Source: BNXB01 sp031556375 (lineage in GTDB: Bacteria > Bacteroidota > Bacteroidia > Bacteroidales > Azobacteroidaceae). Taken from it: 64,000 bases of DNA. The stretch is from contig JAVBTA010000050.1 in assembly GCA_031556375.1 (NCBI GenBank), forward strand, positions 1-64,000. The letters run 5' to 3'. A program made the translations under genes and the position numbers. The notes beneath the pieces were generated by a model that was given only the letters and a program-made list of their open reading frames with translations, made no database searches and was not told the DNA's origin. Below, piece after piece: positions 7,259-16,322 of this stretch; the stretch's first letter is position 1; each line of letters starts with the position of its first letter.

Positions 7259-7681
7259 ATGAGAAGAATTTTATTAATGATATGCGTTTTGGGGCTTTCT
7301 ATGACTGCTTTCTCCCAAGAAAACAATGTAGTGATGCTGAACAAGACCGATTTCTTAGCAAAAGTTTTCAACTACGAAAAGAATCCGGATAAATGGGTAT
7401 ATGCAGGAGTTAAGCCATGTATTATTGATTTTTATGCCGATTGGTGTGGGCCATGCAAAAAAGTAGCTCCTATATTGGCTGAACTTGCGACAAAGTATAA
7501 AGGCCAGATTATTGTATATAAAATTGATACAGATAAGGAACGGGAATTGGCTCAGGCATTTGGAATTTCCAGTATACCGACCCTGTTTTTCGTTCCGGCC
7601 GATGGCAATCCTCACGTTATACGAGGAGCATTGAGTAAGGATGACTTTGAAAAAGTAATAAATCAATTATTGATAAAATAA
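7259..7681 (+). CDS. Exported thioredoxin-like protein
   Basis: A 140-residue thioredoxin-fold protein with a cleavable signal peptide (about residues 1-19, ending TAFSQ) and the active site WCGPCKK with cysteines 63 and 66. The C-terminal half keeps the cis-proline loop (SSIPTLFFV). It is predicted to act in the periplasm, reducing or exchanging disulfides in exported proteins. It is monocistronic, with its own promoter box and a strong terminator at 7684-7710. The domain is close to classical thioredoxin in length, unlike the longer TlpA/ResA proteins common in this phylum. Confidence 0.9.
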   Translation: MRRILLMICVLGLSMTAFSQENNVVMLNKTDFLAKVFNYEKNPDKWVYAGVKPCIIDFYADWCGPCKKVAPILAELATKYKGQIIVYKIDTDKERELAQAFGISSIPTLFFVPADGNPHVIRGALSKDDFEKVINQLLIK

Positions 7682-7683
7682 GA

Positions 7684-7710
7684 AAAGAGGAGATTTTAAG
7701 TCTCCTCTTT
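7684..7710 (+). terminator. Intrinsic terminator after thioredoxin gene
   Basis: AAAGAGGAGA (7684-7693) pairs perfectly with TCTCCTCTTT (7701-7710) across a 7-base loop, three bases after the stop codon. Confidence 0.85.
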
Positions 7711-7770
7711 ACATTTTGAAACTAATGGCATTGATTTTGATAGAAAAAAATCATTTTTAACAGAAAAGAC

Positions 7771-7961
7771 TTTCTAAAAAATCGAGAAATTTCATATCTT
7801 TGTAAAATAAGCTATTTTGTAAGAGATTTTTCTTAACTATTTCTAACGATGTCTGACCATCGTTTTTACGGCTCTTTCCGGCTTAAATACATGTTTAATT
7901 GTTAACTTAGATGTCTGTAGTGGGATCAGGTGTTTTGTTAACTTAAATCAATCAGAAAGAT
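7771..7961 (+). promoter_or_regulatory. Promoter and long leader of the KamA-like gene, with attenuator-like hairpin
   Basis: TTTC (7771-7774), a 20-base spacer and TATCTTTG (7795-7802) form a promoter about 160 bases before the start codon. Inside the leader ACGATG (7846-7851) pairs with CATCGT (7858-7863), followed at once by a T run, resembling a small intrinsic terminator. GATGTCTG occurs twice (from 7848 and from 7910), as does GTTAACTTA. No known riboswitch class was recognised. Confidence 0.45.
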
Positions 7962-9302
7962 ATGAAAAAAATGGATTATCGCGCATTTGTGCTCTCAAAC
8001 TATGAACAAATTCCGGAAATATCGTATTTAGATGAAGAAAATCGGGACGCAATCAGGATTGTAGGGCAGGTATTGCCTTTCAAAACAAACAATTATGTTA
8101 CAGAACAACTTATCAATTGGAATAATATTCCGGATGATCCGATTTTTACCCTTAATTTTCCAAGAAAAGAAATGTTGCCTAAGAAGTTGTTCCATAGATC
8201 CGTTGAGTTATTGAATCAGAACCTTGATAGAGAAACACTGAAACAAGAGATCAATATGATACGGATGCAATTAAATCCCAACCCTGCCGGGCAAGAACAT
8301 AATGTGCCTATAATGGATGATATCCGTTTACATGGAATTCAGCACAAATACCGGGAAACAGTTTTGTTTTTTCCAAGCCAGGGACAAACCTGTCATGCTT
8401 ATTGTACTTTTTGCTTTCGTTGGCCTCAATTTGCCGGAGTAAATGGACTTAAGTTTTCGATGAAAGAGTCCGACCTGTTTTTTAAATACCTGAAGCAGAA
8501 GCCGCGTGTGACAGATGTCCTTTTTACAGGAGGAGATCCTTTGACTATGACTACCAATACTCTAGCAAGTTATATAGAGCCTCTTTTGGGACAGGACTTC
8601 AAGCATATACATACCATACGATTGGGTACCAAGTCATTGGCATATTGGCCATATCGGTTTCTGAGCGATAAAGATTCGGATGAATTGATGATGTTGTTTG
8701 AAAAAATTGTCAAAAGCGGGAAGAATCTGACTGTTCAGGCTCATTTCAATCATCCGGTGGAGTTAAGTACAGATGCTGTAAAACAAGCGATTTTCAGAAT
8801 CCGGAATACAGGGGCACAGATACGGACTCAATCACCGGTATTGCGGAAAATAAACGATCATCCTGATATCTGGTCGGAAATGTGGAGGAAACAAGTAGAT
8901 TTGAACTGTATTCCATATTATATGTTCATAGCACGTGATACAGGTGCAAAGCATTTTTTTGAATTGCCTCTTGAAAAATGTTGGAAAATATTCAAAAAAG
9001 CCTATTCTCAGGTCAGTGGAACTTGTCGCACTGTACGCGGTCCCAGTATGAGTTGTGAGCCTGGAAAAATTCAGGTGTTGGGAGTCGCTGATGTGAAAGG
9101 AGAAAAAGTTTTTGTTCTCAGGTTTTTGCAAGGACGTAATCCGAATTGGGTAGATGTTCCTTTTTTTGCAAAATATGACCCTGAGGCTACCTGGTTTGAT
9201 CAACTGACTCCTGCGTTTGGAGCAAAAAATTTCTTCTTTGAATGCGATGACCAGGGGTATAAATACCTGAATAAAAATAAAAATGATATTTTGTTGGAAT
9301 AA
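7962..9302 (+). CDS. KamA-family radical SAM protein (lysine 2,3-aminomutase-like)
   Basis: A 446-residue radical SAM enzyme. The iron-sulfur motif CHAYCTFC places cysteines at 144, 148 and 151, followed by the SAM-binding LFTGGDPL (about 187-194). The C-terminal part contains CEPGKI with lysine 369 in the position expected for the PLP-binding lysine of KamA enzymes. The glycine-rich stretch before this lysine is shorter than in true lysine 2,3-aminomutases, and the aspartate expected for substrate binding is not evident. The fold and cofactors are therefore supported, but the substrate is not. It is transcribed alone from a promoter with a long leader. Confidence 0.82.
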   Translation: MKKMDYRAFVLSNYEQIPEISYLDEENRDAIRIVGQVLPFKTNNYVTEQLINWNNIPDDPIFTLNFPRKEMLPKKLFHRSVELLNQNLDRETLKQEINMIRMQLNPNPAGQEHNVPIMDDIRLHGIQHKYRETVLFFPSQGQTCHAYCTFCFRWPQFAGVNGLKFSMKESDLFFKYLKQKPRVTDVLFTGGDPLTMTTNTLASYIEPLLGQDFKHIHTIRLGTKSLAYWPYRFLSDKDSDELMMLFEKIVKSGKNLTVQAHFNHPVELSTDAVKQAIFRIRNTGAQIRTQSPVLRKINDHPDIWSEMWRKQVDLNCIPYYMFIARDTGAKHFFELPLEKCWKIFKKAYSQVSGTCRTVRGPSMSCEPGKIQVLGVADVKGEKVFVLRFLQGRNPNWVDVPFFAKYDPEATWFDQLTPAFGAKNFFFECDDQGYKYLNKNKNDILLE

Positions 9303-9304
9303 AG

Positions 9305-9335
9305 TTTGAAATCCTTGAATCTTTGTCTAATTTTG
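9305..9335 (+). promoter_or_regulatory. Promoter of the YidE/AspT-type transporter
   Basis: TTTG (9305-9308), a 19-base spacer and TAATTTTG (9328-9335) match the Bacteroidetes consensus, 38 bases before the ATG at 9373. Confidence 0.7.
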
Positions 9336-9372
9336 CGGCTGTTTTTCGAAAATTTAATAGGCAAAAATTTTA

Positions 9373-11049
9373 ATGGAGTGGTTTTATGATTTAATTTGGG
9401 GCAATGGAATTGCTCATTCTGTATTACTGTTTGCTTTGGTGATAGCATGCGGTATCCTTCTGGGAAAGATTAAAATCTTCGGAATTTCCCTTGGAATTAC
9501 ATTTGTTTTGTTTGTTGGCATATTGGCCGGACATTTTGGGCTTAAAGTCGATCATGAAGTTCTGCACTTTATGAAGGAATTCGGATTGATATTGTTCGTC
9601 TATTCCGTTGGCTTACAAGTAGGACCCGGATTTTTCTCGTCCTTTAAAAAAGGAGGGATTCAGCTGAATATGTTAGCCGCTGGAATTGTATTCCTGGGAG
9701 TTACAACAACTATCGTTATTCACTTCATTACGGGACTTCCTATGCAGACTATGGTTGGGATCCTTTCCGGTGCCGTTACAAATACACCGGGTCTGGGAGC
9801 TGCTCAACAAGCTTATTATGACATGAACAATGGAGTAGGAGATCCTACGATTGCGATGGGATATGCAGTAGCTTATCCTCTCGGGGTTGTCGGAATTATT
9901 ATGTCTCTTATTTTGTTGAGATATTTCTTTAAAGTCAATTTTGACAAAGAAAATGAGGCCTTGCAGCAGGCAAGTGGGCAAAAGAAACAATCTATTCAGT
10001 TGAGTTCATTGGAGGTGAAGAATCCGGCAGTATTTAATAAAACAGTGAAGGAGTTATCCGAATTGGCTGATAGCAAATTTATTATTTCAAGAGTACTGCA
10101 TAAGCAGAATGACAGGGTGGAGATTGCTTCTTCGAATACTATATTAAATGAGGGTGACCAGATCTATGTGGCTACAAATCCTGAAAATAGCGAGAAAATA
10201 GCTGCATTCATAGGAGCCAGATCCAATATGGATAAATTGGCATGGGAAATGTTGGATAAGCAGTTGGTTTCACGTCGTATCCTGATTACAAAACCCAATA
10301 TTAATGGCAAGTCTTTGGAACAGCTGAATATACGTTCGAATTTCGGAGTAAATATTACTCGTGTAAACCGTTCCGGAGTCGACCTGATTGCAGAACCAGG
10401 ACTTAAACTACAAATGGGCGACCGTTTGACTGTTGTTGGAGATGAAGGTTCTATCAAATCGGTAGAGGTCGTGTTGGGTAACCAACTTAAACGGCTGAAC
10501 GAGCCGAACCTGATTCCAATATTTATCGGCATTGCTCTTGGAGTACTGCTGGGAAGCATACCTTTTGCTTTCCCGGGAATTCCTCAACCCGTAAAACTGG
10601 GATTGGCCGGAGGTCCACTTATTGTTGCTATCCTGATCAGTGTTTTTGGACCGAAATATAAACTGGTAACTTATACTACTATGAGTGCTAACCTGATGCT
10701 TAGGGAGATAGGTATCTGCTTTTTCCTTGCGTGTGTCGGATTAGGTGCCGGTGAAGGTTTTGTCGATACTATTGTAAATAAAGGTGGAGTTAATTGGATT
10801 GGATTGGGAGTGATTATCACTATGGTACCGTTACTTATTATCGGTCTTATAGGAAGAGGAATATTTAAGCTGAATTACTTCACATTAATGGGACTTCTTT
10901 CCGGAAGTATGACAGATCCCCCTGCGCTTGCTTATTCTAATGCAACAGCCGGTAATGATGCTCCTGCTGTTAGTTATGCCTCGGTTTATCCGTTCACGAT
11001 GTTCCTGAGGGTCCTCTCTGCGCAATTGCTGATATTGTTGTTTTTGTAA
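9373..11049 (+). CDS. Putative transporter, YidE/AspT duplication family with RCK_C domains
   Basis: A 558-residue inner membrane protein with two homologous hydrophobic halves flanking a cytoplasmic middle. Each half ends in the family signature: GAVTNTPGLGAAQQAY near 137 and GSMTDPPALAYSNATAGNDAPAVS near 515. The middle (about 200-370) holds two RCK_C/TrkA-C-like regulatory domains (VVGDEGSIKSVE and the segment before it). The family includes the aspartate:alanine antiporter AspT, but most chromosomal copies have no proven substrate. It faces the minus-strand glycosyltransferase gene, with only 36 bases between the two stops. Confidence 0.85.
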   Translation: MEWFYDLIWGNGIAHSVLLFALVIACGILLGKIKIFGISLGITFVLFVGILAGHFGLKVDHEVLHFMKEFGLILFVYSVGLQVGPGFFSSFKKGGIQLNMLAAGIVFLGVTTTIVIHFITGLPMQTMVGILSGAVTNTPGLGAAQQAYYDMNNGVGDPTIAMGYAVAYPLGVVGIIMSLILLRYFFKVNFDKENEALQQASGQKKQSIQLSSLEVKNPAVFNKTVKELSELADSKFIISRVLHKQNDRVEIASSNTILNEGDQIYVATNPENSEKIAAFIGARSNMDKLAWEMLDKQLVSRRILITKPNINGKSLEQLNIRSNFGVNITRVNRSGVDLIAEPGLKLQMGDRLTVVGDEGSIKSVEVVLGNQLKRLNEPNLIPIFIGIALGVLLGSIPFAFPGIPQPVKLGLAGGPLIVAILISVFGPKYKLVTYTTMSANLMLREIGICFFLACVGLGAGEGFVDTIVNKGGVNWIGLGVIITMVPLLIIGLIGRGIFKLNYFTLMGLLSGSMTDPPALAYSNATAGNDAPAVSYASVYPFTMFLRVLSAQLLILLFL

Positions 11050-11085
11050 AGGGAGTTATAAGGAGTTACAGAGAGCGAAATCCGC

Positions 11086-12210
11086 TTAGCTAAACTTGAA
11101 AATATAGCTATATCTCAATCTCGTCTCCCACAATTCATCGGTCTTGAAGTCGAATTCCCGCATGAAATACCATTCGGCCTGGTGTGCCCATGATTGGAAT
11201 TCTTTGTTAGGTTTATATTGAGGAATAAAATTAAGTAAAGTATCTAATTCAAATCGTCGGGCAATGATTCCTGCTCCGCTTAAATAGGCATCGTAAGCAT
11301 TACACTCCTGCTCAATATGAGTAGGTACCATCATGACTGGTTTTCCCAAAAACATAGCCTCACAAACGGATTCGAAACCGGCAGTAGTAGCATATGCTTT
11401 ACATCCGGCCATATATTTCAGAAATAATTTATCATTGAGCTTATGGAAAGATAATTTGTCGTTGACAATTGTGATTTCGTTTGCATCTTTTTTATCCCAG
11501 AAAAAATGCATCGAGATATCCGGAAATTTTTCGTGGAATTTGACAATTTGTCCGGCATAAGTCTCATTTAGCATATAACCATGAATATAATCTCCGACTT
11601 CCGGAGTGGTTTTCATTACATCTTGGCGTAGAAGGGGGGGGACAACCGAAATATTCAATTTCGAATAATGATCCAATTTCTGCATTGACAAAGCCAACAA
11701 TTTGGATGCATTGATACACGTGATTTTAGTGAAGAATTTCAGACCCTCGATCTCTGCTTTATTTCCTTGTGGAAACTTGAAATCCGGATGTAAAAAAATA
11801 TATTGGTGGGCTACGCAGATATATGGAACTTTCGGAGGAAGAAGAGCATAAGTCAATCCTAGCAGTAGTTCATAGAAATTAATTACGACATCGGCTTTTT
11901 TTTCCTTGATTTGTTTCCGGATGAACAGGATACTTCGGAGGTATACCGCCACTTTTGATAAATTGTATAGAACACTTTTCCAGATACTGATTTGTTTATC
12001 TTTAGATGCAGGAAGAAAATTGGGGCTGTAAAAACGTTCGATAGGAGCATGAATATTCTTTGAGAAAAATTCAGGAAGTTCACGATAATTGCTTTTACCT
12101 ACCAAAACGCCGACAACCTCGTGGCCGTTCTTGGTTAACATATCCTGCATTGCAATGGCTTGAGTGAAATGCCCGCGCCCTTCTCCTTGAACCACAAAAA
12201 GAAATTTCAT
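11086..12210 (-). CDS. Glycosyltransferase, MurG/GT28-like GT-B fold
   Basis: A 374-residue protein starting MKFLFVVQGEGRGHFTQA, the nucleotide-sugar transferase opening with glycine-rich loop and histidine. The C-terminal donor-binding region reads TTAGFESVCEAMFLGKPVMMVP followed by EQECNAY, the pattern of MurG and UDP-glycosyltransferases. No signal peptide; a membrane-associated cytoplasmic enzyme is likely. The acceptor is unknown, possibly a lipid or cell-envelope glycan. It has its own minus-strand promoter and is separated from the aldolase gene by about 60 bases. Confidence 0.78.
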   Translation of the reverse strand: MKFLFVVQGEGRGHFTQAIAMQDMLTKNGHEVVGVLVGKSNYRELPEFFSKNIHAPIERFYSPNFLPASKDKQISIWKSVLYNLSKVAVYLRSILFIRKQIKEKKADVVINFYELLLGLTYALLPPKVPYICVAHQYIFLHPDFKFPQGNKAEIEGLKFFTKITCINASKLLALSMQKLDHYSKLNISVVPPLLRQDVMKTTPEVGDYIHGYMLNETYAGQIVKFHEKFPDISMHFFWDKKDANEITIVNDKLSFHKLNDKLFLKYMAGCKAYATTAGFESVCEAMFLGKPVMMVPTHIEQECNAYDAYLSGAGIIARRFELDTLLNFIPQYKPNKEFQSWAHQAEWYFMREFDFKTDELWETRLRYSYIFKFS

Positions 12211-12238
12211 TCTGCTACTTTTTGTTGTTTGAATATGG

Positions 12239-12270
12239 CAAAGTTATGCTTTTTAATCGAAAATAACAAA
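12239..12270 (-). promoter_or_regulatory. Promoter of the glycosyltransferase gene
   Basis: On the minus strand TTTG (12270-12267), a 20-base spacer and TAACTTTG (12246-12239) lie about 28 bases before the start codon at 12210. Confidence 0.7.
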
Positions 12271-12271
12271 T

Positions 12272-13291
12272 TTATAAATTTTCTCTGACAGCAGCAACAA
12301 ATGATTCTACATCTCCGGGTGTTGTGTCCCACGAACAAACCAGTCGGATCTCGTTCCTGGCTTCATTCCAGAAATAAAAGAAATAAGATTTGAGTAATTG
12401 TTTTATGGTTTTCGGAGGCATTGTCAGGAATAAAGCATTAGACTCCACTTTTTGAGTAAAATGTATTTCCGGTAAGCCTTCTAGTCGCATGGCGAGTTCC
12501 TGAGCCATATCGTTTGCCTGTCGGGCATTTTTTAACCAGAGATCATGTTCAAAATATGCAGTGTATTGGGCTGACAGGTATCTCATCTTAGAATATAGTT
12601 GGGCTGATTGTTTCCTGATGTATTTTAGGTTTTCAGCAAGTTCAGGCCGGAAAGCAATGACTGCTTCTCCTATCATCATTCCGTTTTTTGTGCCACCCAG
12701 ACTTAGAATGTCGATGCCGCAGTCGCGGGTCAACTCACGCATTCCCGTATTCAGGTAAGCAGCTGCATTAGCCAGTCTGGAGCCGTCCATATGTACATAC
12801 ATGTTGTTGACATGAGCAAAATCACAAATCGATTTTATCTCAGCTGCTGTATATACGGCGCCTAATTCCGTTACTTGCGAAATATATATCACTTTGGGTT
12901 GCGAGTGATGTTGGTCCCCAATTCCATGTAGTCGTTTGGAGATTAGTTTTGGAGTCAGTTTGCCATCCGGAGTGGGAATTTCTTTCACCATGCAGGAGGT
13001 AAATTTTGACGGTGCTCCACATTCGTCTACATTAATATGTCCGGTTTCTGCGGTGATAATGCTATGAAACGGTTGTGTACATGCCTGCAAAGCAACCATG
13101 TTAGCTCCTGTTCCATTAAAAACATAGTATGGTACTGCGCCTTTCCCAAATATCTCTACAAAACGGGCATCCGCTTTACGAGTCCATTCATCGGCTCCGT
13201 AACCGACTGTATGTCCGGTATTCGCTTTATGAATAGCATCCAGAATCGTAGGATGGATGCCGGAATTATTATCACTGGCAAAACTTTTCAT
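12272..13291 (-). CDS. ltaE: Low-specificity L-threonine aldolase
   Basis: A 339-residue fold-type I PLP enzyme starting MKSFASDNNSGIHPTILDAI, the characteristic opening of threonine aldolases. The PLP lysine is K202 in SLGGTKNGMM, and VHMDGSRLANAA (about 166-177) supplies the aspartate that contacts the pyridine ring. It cleaves threonine or allo-threonine to glycine and acetaldehyde. It is transcribed alone. The window also encodes the alternative route (threonine dehydrogenase plus kbl, 40564-42716), so the organism appears to have two threonine-to-glycine pathways. Confidence 0.9.
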   Translation of the reverse strand: MKSFASDNNSGIHPTILDAIHKANTGHTVGYGADEWTRKADARFVEIFGKGAVPYYVFNGTGANMVALQACTQPFHSIITAETGHINVDECGAPSKFTSCMVKEIPTPDGKLTPKLISKRLHGIGDQHHSQPKVIYISQVTELGAVYTAAEIKSICDFAHVNNMYVHMDGSRLANAAAYLNTGMRELTRDCGIDILSLGGTKNGMMIGEAVIAFRPELAENLKYIRKQSAQLYSKMRYLSAQYTAYFEHDLWLKNARQANDMAQELAMRLEGLPEIHFTQKVESNALFLTMPPKTIKQLLKSYFFYFWNEARNEIRLVCSWDTTPGDVESFVAAVRENL

Positions 13292-13311
13292 TCCTTTGAC
13301 TTTTAGAGATG

Positions 13312-13319
13312 CAAAGTTA
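13312..13319 (-). promoter_or_regulatory. -7 box for the threonine aldolase gene
   Basis: TAACTTTG on the minus strand (13319-13312), 20 bases before the start at 13291. No good -33 element is seen. Confidence 0.5.
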
Positions 13320-13378
13320 ATAATAATTTTGGGACACCGTGAATGCTGAACGGTGCACCGTTTCCCTTGTACCGGAAA

Positions 13379-14491
13379 TTAGTTCGTTTTCTTGTAGTTC
13401 AAAATCGCCCAGGTATTGAAAAATATAGCAAAACAAATGATAGCTCCTAGCTGAGGCAGTATATCCGTTAAATAGCTTCCTTTCATGAAGACCAATCGGA
13501 GTATTTCCACAAAATAACGTACAGGATTGAGTAAAGTAACTGTTTGCGCCCATTCCGGCATACTACTGATAGGGGTGAAGAGGCCGCTCAACAAAAAGAA
13601 AATGATCATAAAGAAAATCGCAACGAACATGGCTTGTTGTTGGGTGCCCGAATAGGTTGATATAACCAGTCCTGCGCCTAAAAATGCAAGTAAATAGAAA
13701 AAAGCGCAGAGGTAAATAATCAAAATATTGCCAACGGGAAATAATCCGTAAACGAGCCAGGCGACAAAAAGTCCGATAGTTAGTATGATCAGGCCGATAA
13801 TAATGAATGGGATTAGCTTGGCAAGTATAAATGTGAATTTGGAGATTGGAGTAACATTGATCTGCTCTATCGTGCCGATTTCTTTTTCTTTTACAATATT
13901 CATTGCCGACAATACTCCTCCGATCAGGGTTAATAATAATGCCAGAATCCCCGGAACCATAAAGTTCCTGTAATTCATCGTTGTATTGTATTTAAAATAA
14001 GGGGTTGTATTGATCATATTTACCATGTTGAGTGGTGTTCCCTGCTCCAGAATGACGTTTTTATTAAATTCAGCAATGATCTGTCCCAAGTAAGCGGCGC
14101 CTAAACCAGCTTTTTGCCCGTTGACAGCATTGACGGAAAGCATCACGTTTGTTTGTTGGCGACGCACAAAATTATCTTCGAAATTATTGGGGATCTCCAG
14201 AATTAAGTCAGCTTTGTTGCTTTCGACGGATTTCATAGCCTCATCATAACTAACGGAGTAATCGGTCAGATGAAAAAAACCGGAAGAAACCACCTTGTCT
14301 ATCAATTGTCTGGAATAGGTTCCACGGTCGTTATCTACTACGGAAAGGTATATATTTCGTTGCTCAAATGTGGCTGCCCATGGCAATAGAAGCAACTGTA
14401 TGACTGGCATAGCAAGCATTATTTTAAGAATAGTCTTGTCGCGTCTGATTTGCAGGAACTCCTTTTGAAGTAAATATTTTAATTGTTTCAT
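13379..14491 (-). CDS. ABC-2 type multidrug transporter permease (second)
   Basis: A 370-residue inner membrane permease: one N-terminal membrane segment (about 22-42), a large extracytoplasmic domain (about 45-170), then five C-terminal membrane segments from about 175, with the family pattern NIVKEKEIGTIEQINVTPIS. It pairs with the neighbouring permease to form the heterodimeric channel of a YbhFSR-like exporter. It overlaps the upstream permease gene by four bases (ATGA). It is the last gene of the efflux operon; no clear terminator is seen before the aldolase promoter. Confidence 0.88.
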   Translation of the reverse strand: MKQLKYLLQKEFLQIRRDKTILKIMLAMPVIQLLLLPWAATFEQRNIYLSVVDNDRGTYSRQLIDKVVSSGFFHLTDYSVSYDEAMKSVESNKADLILEIPNNFEDNFVRRQQTNVMLSVNAVNGQKAGLGAAYLGQIIAEFNKNVILEQGTPLNMVNMINTTPYFKYNTTMNYRNFMVPGILALLLTLIGGVLSAMNIVKEKEIGTIEQINVTPISKFTFILAKLIPFIIIGLIILTIGLFVAWLVYGLFPVGNILIIYLCAFFYLLAFLGAGLVISTYSGTQQQAMFVAIFFMIIFFLLSGLFTPISSMPEWAQTVTLLNPVRYFVEILRLVFMKGSYLTDILPQLGAIICFAIFFNTWAILNYKKTN

Positions 14492-15591
14492 AGCCTGTTC
14501 TTAAATTGTTTGATACTTACAATCAATAAAAAGAGTGTCATTCCGAGTAAGATAGAGAGTTCTTTCCATATAGCGATAAATCCCAGTCCTTTAACCATCA
14601 CATCTTTAATCGCTATAATAAACCATTTGGCCGGAATGATGTTGGAGATGAGCTGTAGCAACACAGGCATGTTTTCTATCGGGAAAATTAATCCTGAAAG
14701 CATCATGGTAGGAAGCATTAATCCTGCTCCGGACATCATCATTGCTGCTTGTTGGGTATTTGTGACAGAGGAAATCAACATTCCTAAAGATAAAGATGAA
14801 AGGATGAAGAGTATACTCAGGAATAATATCAGGAAGATATTGCCTGCTATAGGTACGTGTAGCAGGTTGTTGGATATCAATAAGATCAGGATTACATCCA
14901 AAAATGCGATCAATAGGTAGGGCACAGCCTTGGAAAGAACTACTGATATCGGTTTTACTGGTGATACAAGCAGGATTTCCATAGTACCCTGTTCTTTTTC
15001 CCGGACGATAGAGATTGAAGTAACCATAGCACAGATCAACATTAATATCATTCCCATAATTCCAGGTACAAAGTTGTAAGCGCTCTTTAACTGAGGATTA
15101 TAGAGCATTTTGATTTCAGAGTTGATCCGATATGGCATTTTATTATCCTTCATCAGATACTGCTGGTGCTGCATCAGTATCTGTTGTGCGTAAGACGTTA
15201 CGGACGATGCTTCATTGGGGTCGGAAGCGTCGGCTAGTAGTTGTATATTCCCTGTCCCTGTGCGGTACAGTTCGTCACTGAAGTCTTGTGGAATGATTAT
15301 TGCCAGTTTGGTTTTTCCTTTGCGGAAGTATTCTTCAATTTCATCAAAAGAATTCAGGTTTTTCTGTAAGTCGAAATAATCACTCCCACTTATTCTGTCT
15401 ATGATCTGATGTGATGAAATGCTTTTCGATTCATCTAGAACAGCAAATGGAGTATTCGTAATTTCCGTCCGGATAGCAAAACCAAAGATGACTAACTGTA
15501 TGATAGGCATGGCCAGCAACATCATCATTGTCCGTACATCCCGGAAAATATGTATAAATTCTTTTTTTATAAAACTACTAAACTGTTTCAT
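14488..15591 (-). CDS. ABC-2 type multidrug transporter permease (first)
   Basis: A 367-residue paralogue of the following permease with the same layout: N-terminal membrane anchor, external domain, then C-terminal membrane bundle with IVREKEQGTMEILLVSPVKP. It overlaps the ATPase gene upstream and the permease downstream by four bases each, indicating tight translational coupling and fixed stoichiometry. It resembles E. coli YbhS/YbhR. The exported compound is unknown. Confidence 0.88.
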   Translation of the reverse strand: MKQFSSFIKKEFIHIFRDVRTMMMLLAMPIIQLVIFGFAIRTEITNTPFAVLDESKSISSHQIIDRISGSDYFDLQKNLNSFDEIEEYFRKGKTKLAIIIPQDFSDELYRTGTGNIQLLADASDPNEASSVTSYAQQILMQHQQYLMKDNKMPYRINSEIKMLYNPQLKSAYNFVPGIMGMILMLICAMVTSISIVREKEQGTMEILLVSPVKPISVVLSKAVPYLLIAFLDVILILLISNNLLHVPIAGNIFLILFLSILFILSSLSLGMLISSVTNTQQAAMMMSGAGLMLPTMMLSGLIFPIENMPVLLQLISNIIPAKWFIIAIKDVMVKGLGFIAIWKELSILLGMTLFLLIVSIKQFKNRL

Positions 15592-16322
15592 GAGTTCTTT
15601 GCTTTTCTTGCCAATGATTGAAATACCTCATCCATACTTGTTGAAAGGAAGTTTTTCTTAAGTTGTACCGGACTATCCAATGCTTCGATCTTTCCGTCAA
15701 CCATAATAGAAACACGGTTACAATATTCGGCTTCATCCATGTAGTGAGTGGTTACAAATACTGTAATTCCTTTTTCTGCAGCCTGGTAAATCATTTCCCA
15801 GAATTTTCTCCGGGCTATAGGGTCTACGCCTCCTGTAGGTTCATCTAAAAAGACGATTTTGGGTGTGTGAAAAATAGATACGGCAAATGATACTTTCTGT
15901 TTAATGCCCAATGGCAGCGATTTGACAAGGGTATTGCGTTCCTTGACCAGTTCCAGTTCTTTCAATGATTCATCCGTTTTGGACAGGATAGCTTTGGATG
16001 ACATCCCGTAAATACCTCCGAATAATCGCATATTTTCCGCCACGCTCAGGTCTTCATATAATGAGAATTTCTGGCTCATATAACCGATGTTCCTTTTAAT
16101 ATCATCCGATTGTTTATAGATATCGAAACCTGCCACCATACCTTTTCCTGAAGTAGGGGAGAGGAGTCCGCAAAGCATACGCATAGCTGTTGTTTTCCCA
16201 GCTCCATTAGCTCCGAGGAACCCGAATATCTCACCTTTTGGTACTTCAAAAGAAATATGATCGACGGCGGTGAAGTTGCCGAAAGTTTTAGTGAGTTCTT
16301 CTGTTACAATGACTTTATTCAT
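15588..16322 (-). CDS. ABC transporter ATP-binding protein (second, variant signature)
   Basis: A 244-residue ATPase with Walker A GANGAGKT and Walker B IVFLDEPTGGVDP. The ABC signature reads SLPLGIKQKVSFA, lacking the usual LSGGQ, as often found in the second half of YbhF-type ATPases. The start at 16322 (MNKVIVTEEL) is preferred over 16349 because it gives an ATGA overlap with the preceding ATPase gene. It probably forms an asymmetric dimer with its neighbour, in effect a split YbhF. Confidence 0.87.
   Translation of the reverse strand: MNKVIVTEELTKTFGNFTAVDHISFEVPKGEIFGFLGANGAGKTTAMRMLCGLLSPTSGKGMVAGFDIYKQSDDIKRNIGYMSQKFSLYEDLSVAENMRLFGGIYGMSSKAILSKTDESLKELELVKERNTLVKSLPLGIKQKVSFAVSIFHTPKIVFLDEPTGGVDPIARRKFWEMIYQAAEKGITVFVTTHYMDEAEYCNRVSIMVDGKIEALDSPVQLKKNFLSTSMDEVFQSLARKAKNS

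Noticed and set aside
7803..7961. Lysine riboswitch in the KamA leader
   Set aside because: The leader is about 160 bases with only one small hairpin and lacks the five-helix core of the lysine riboswitch.
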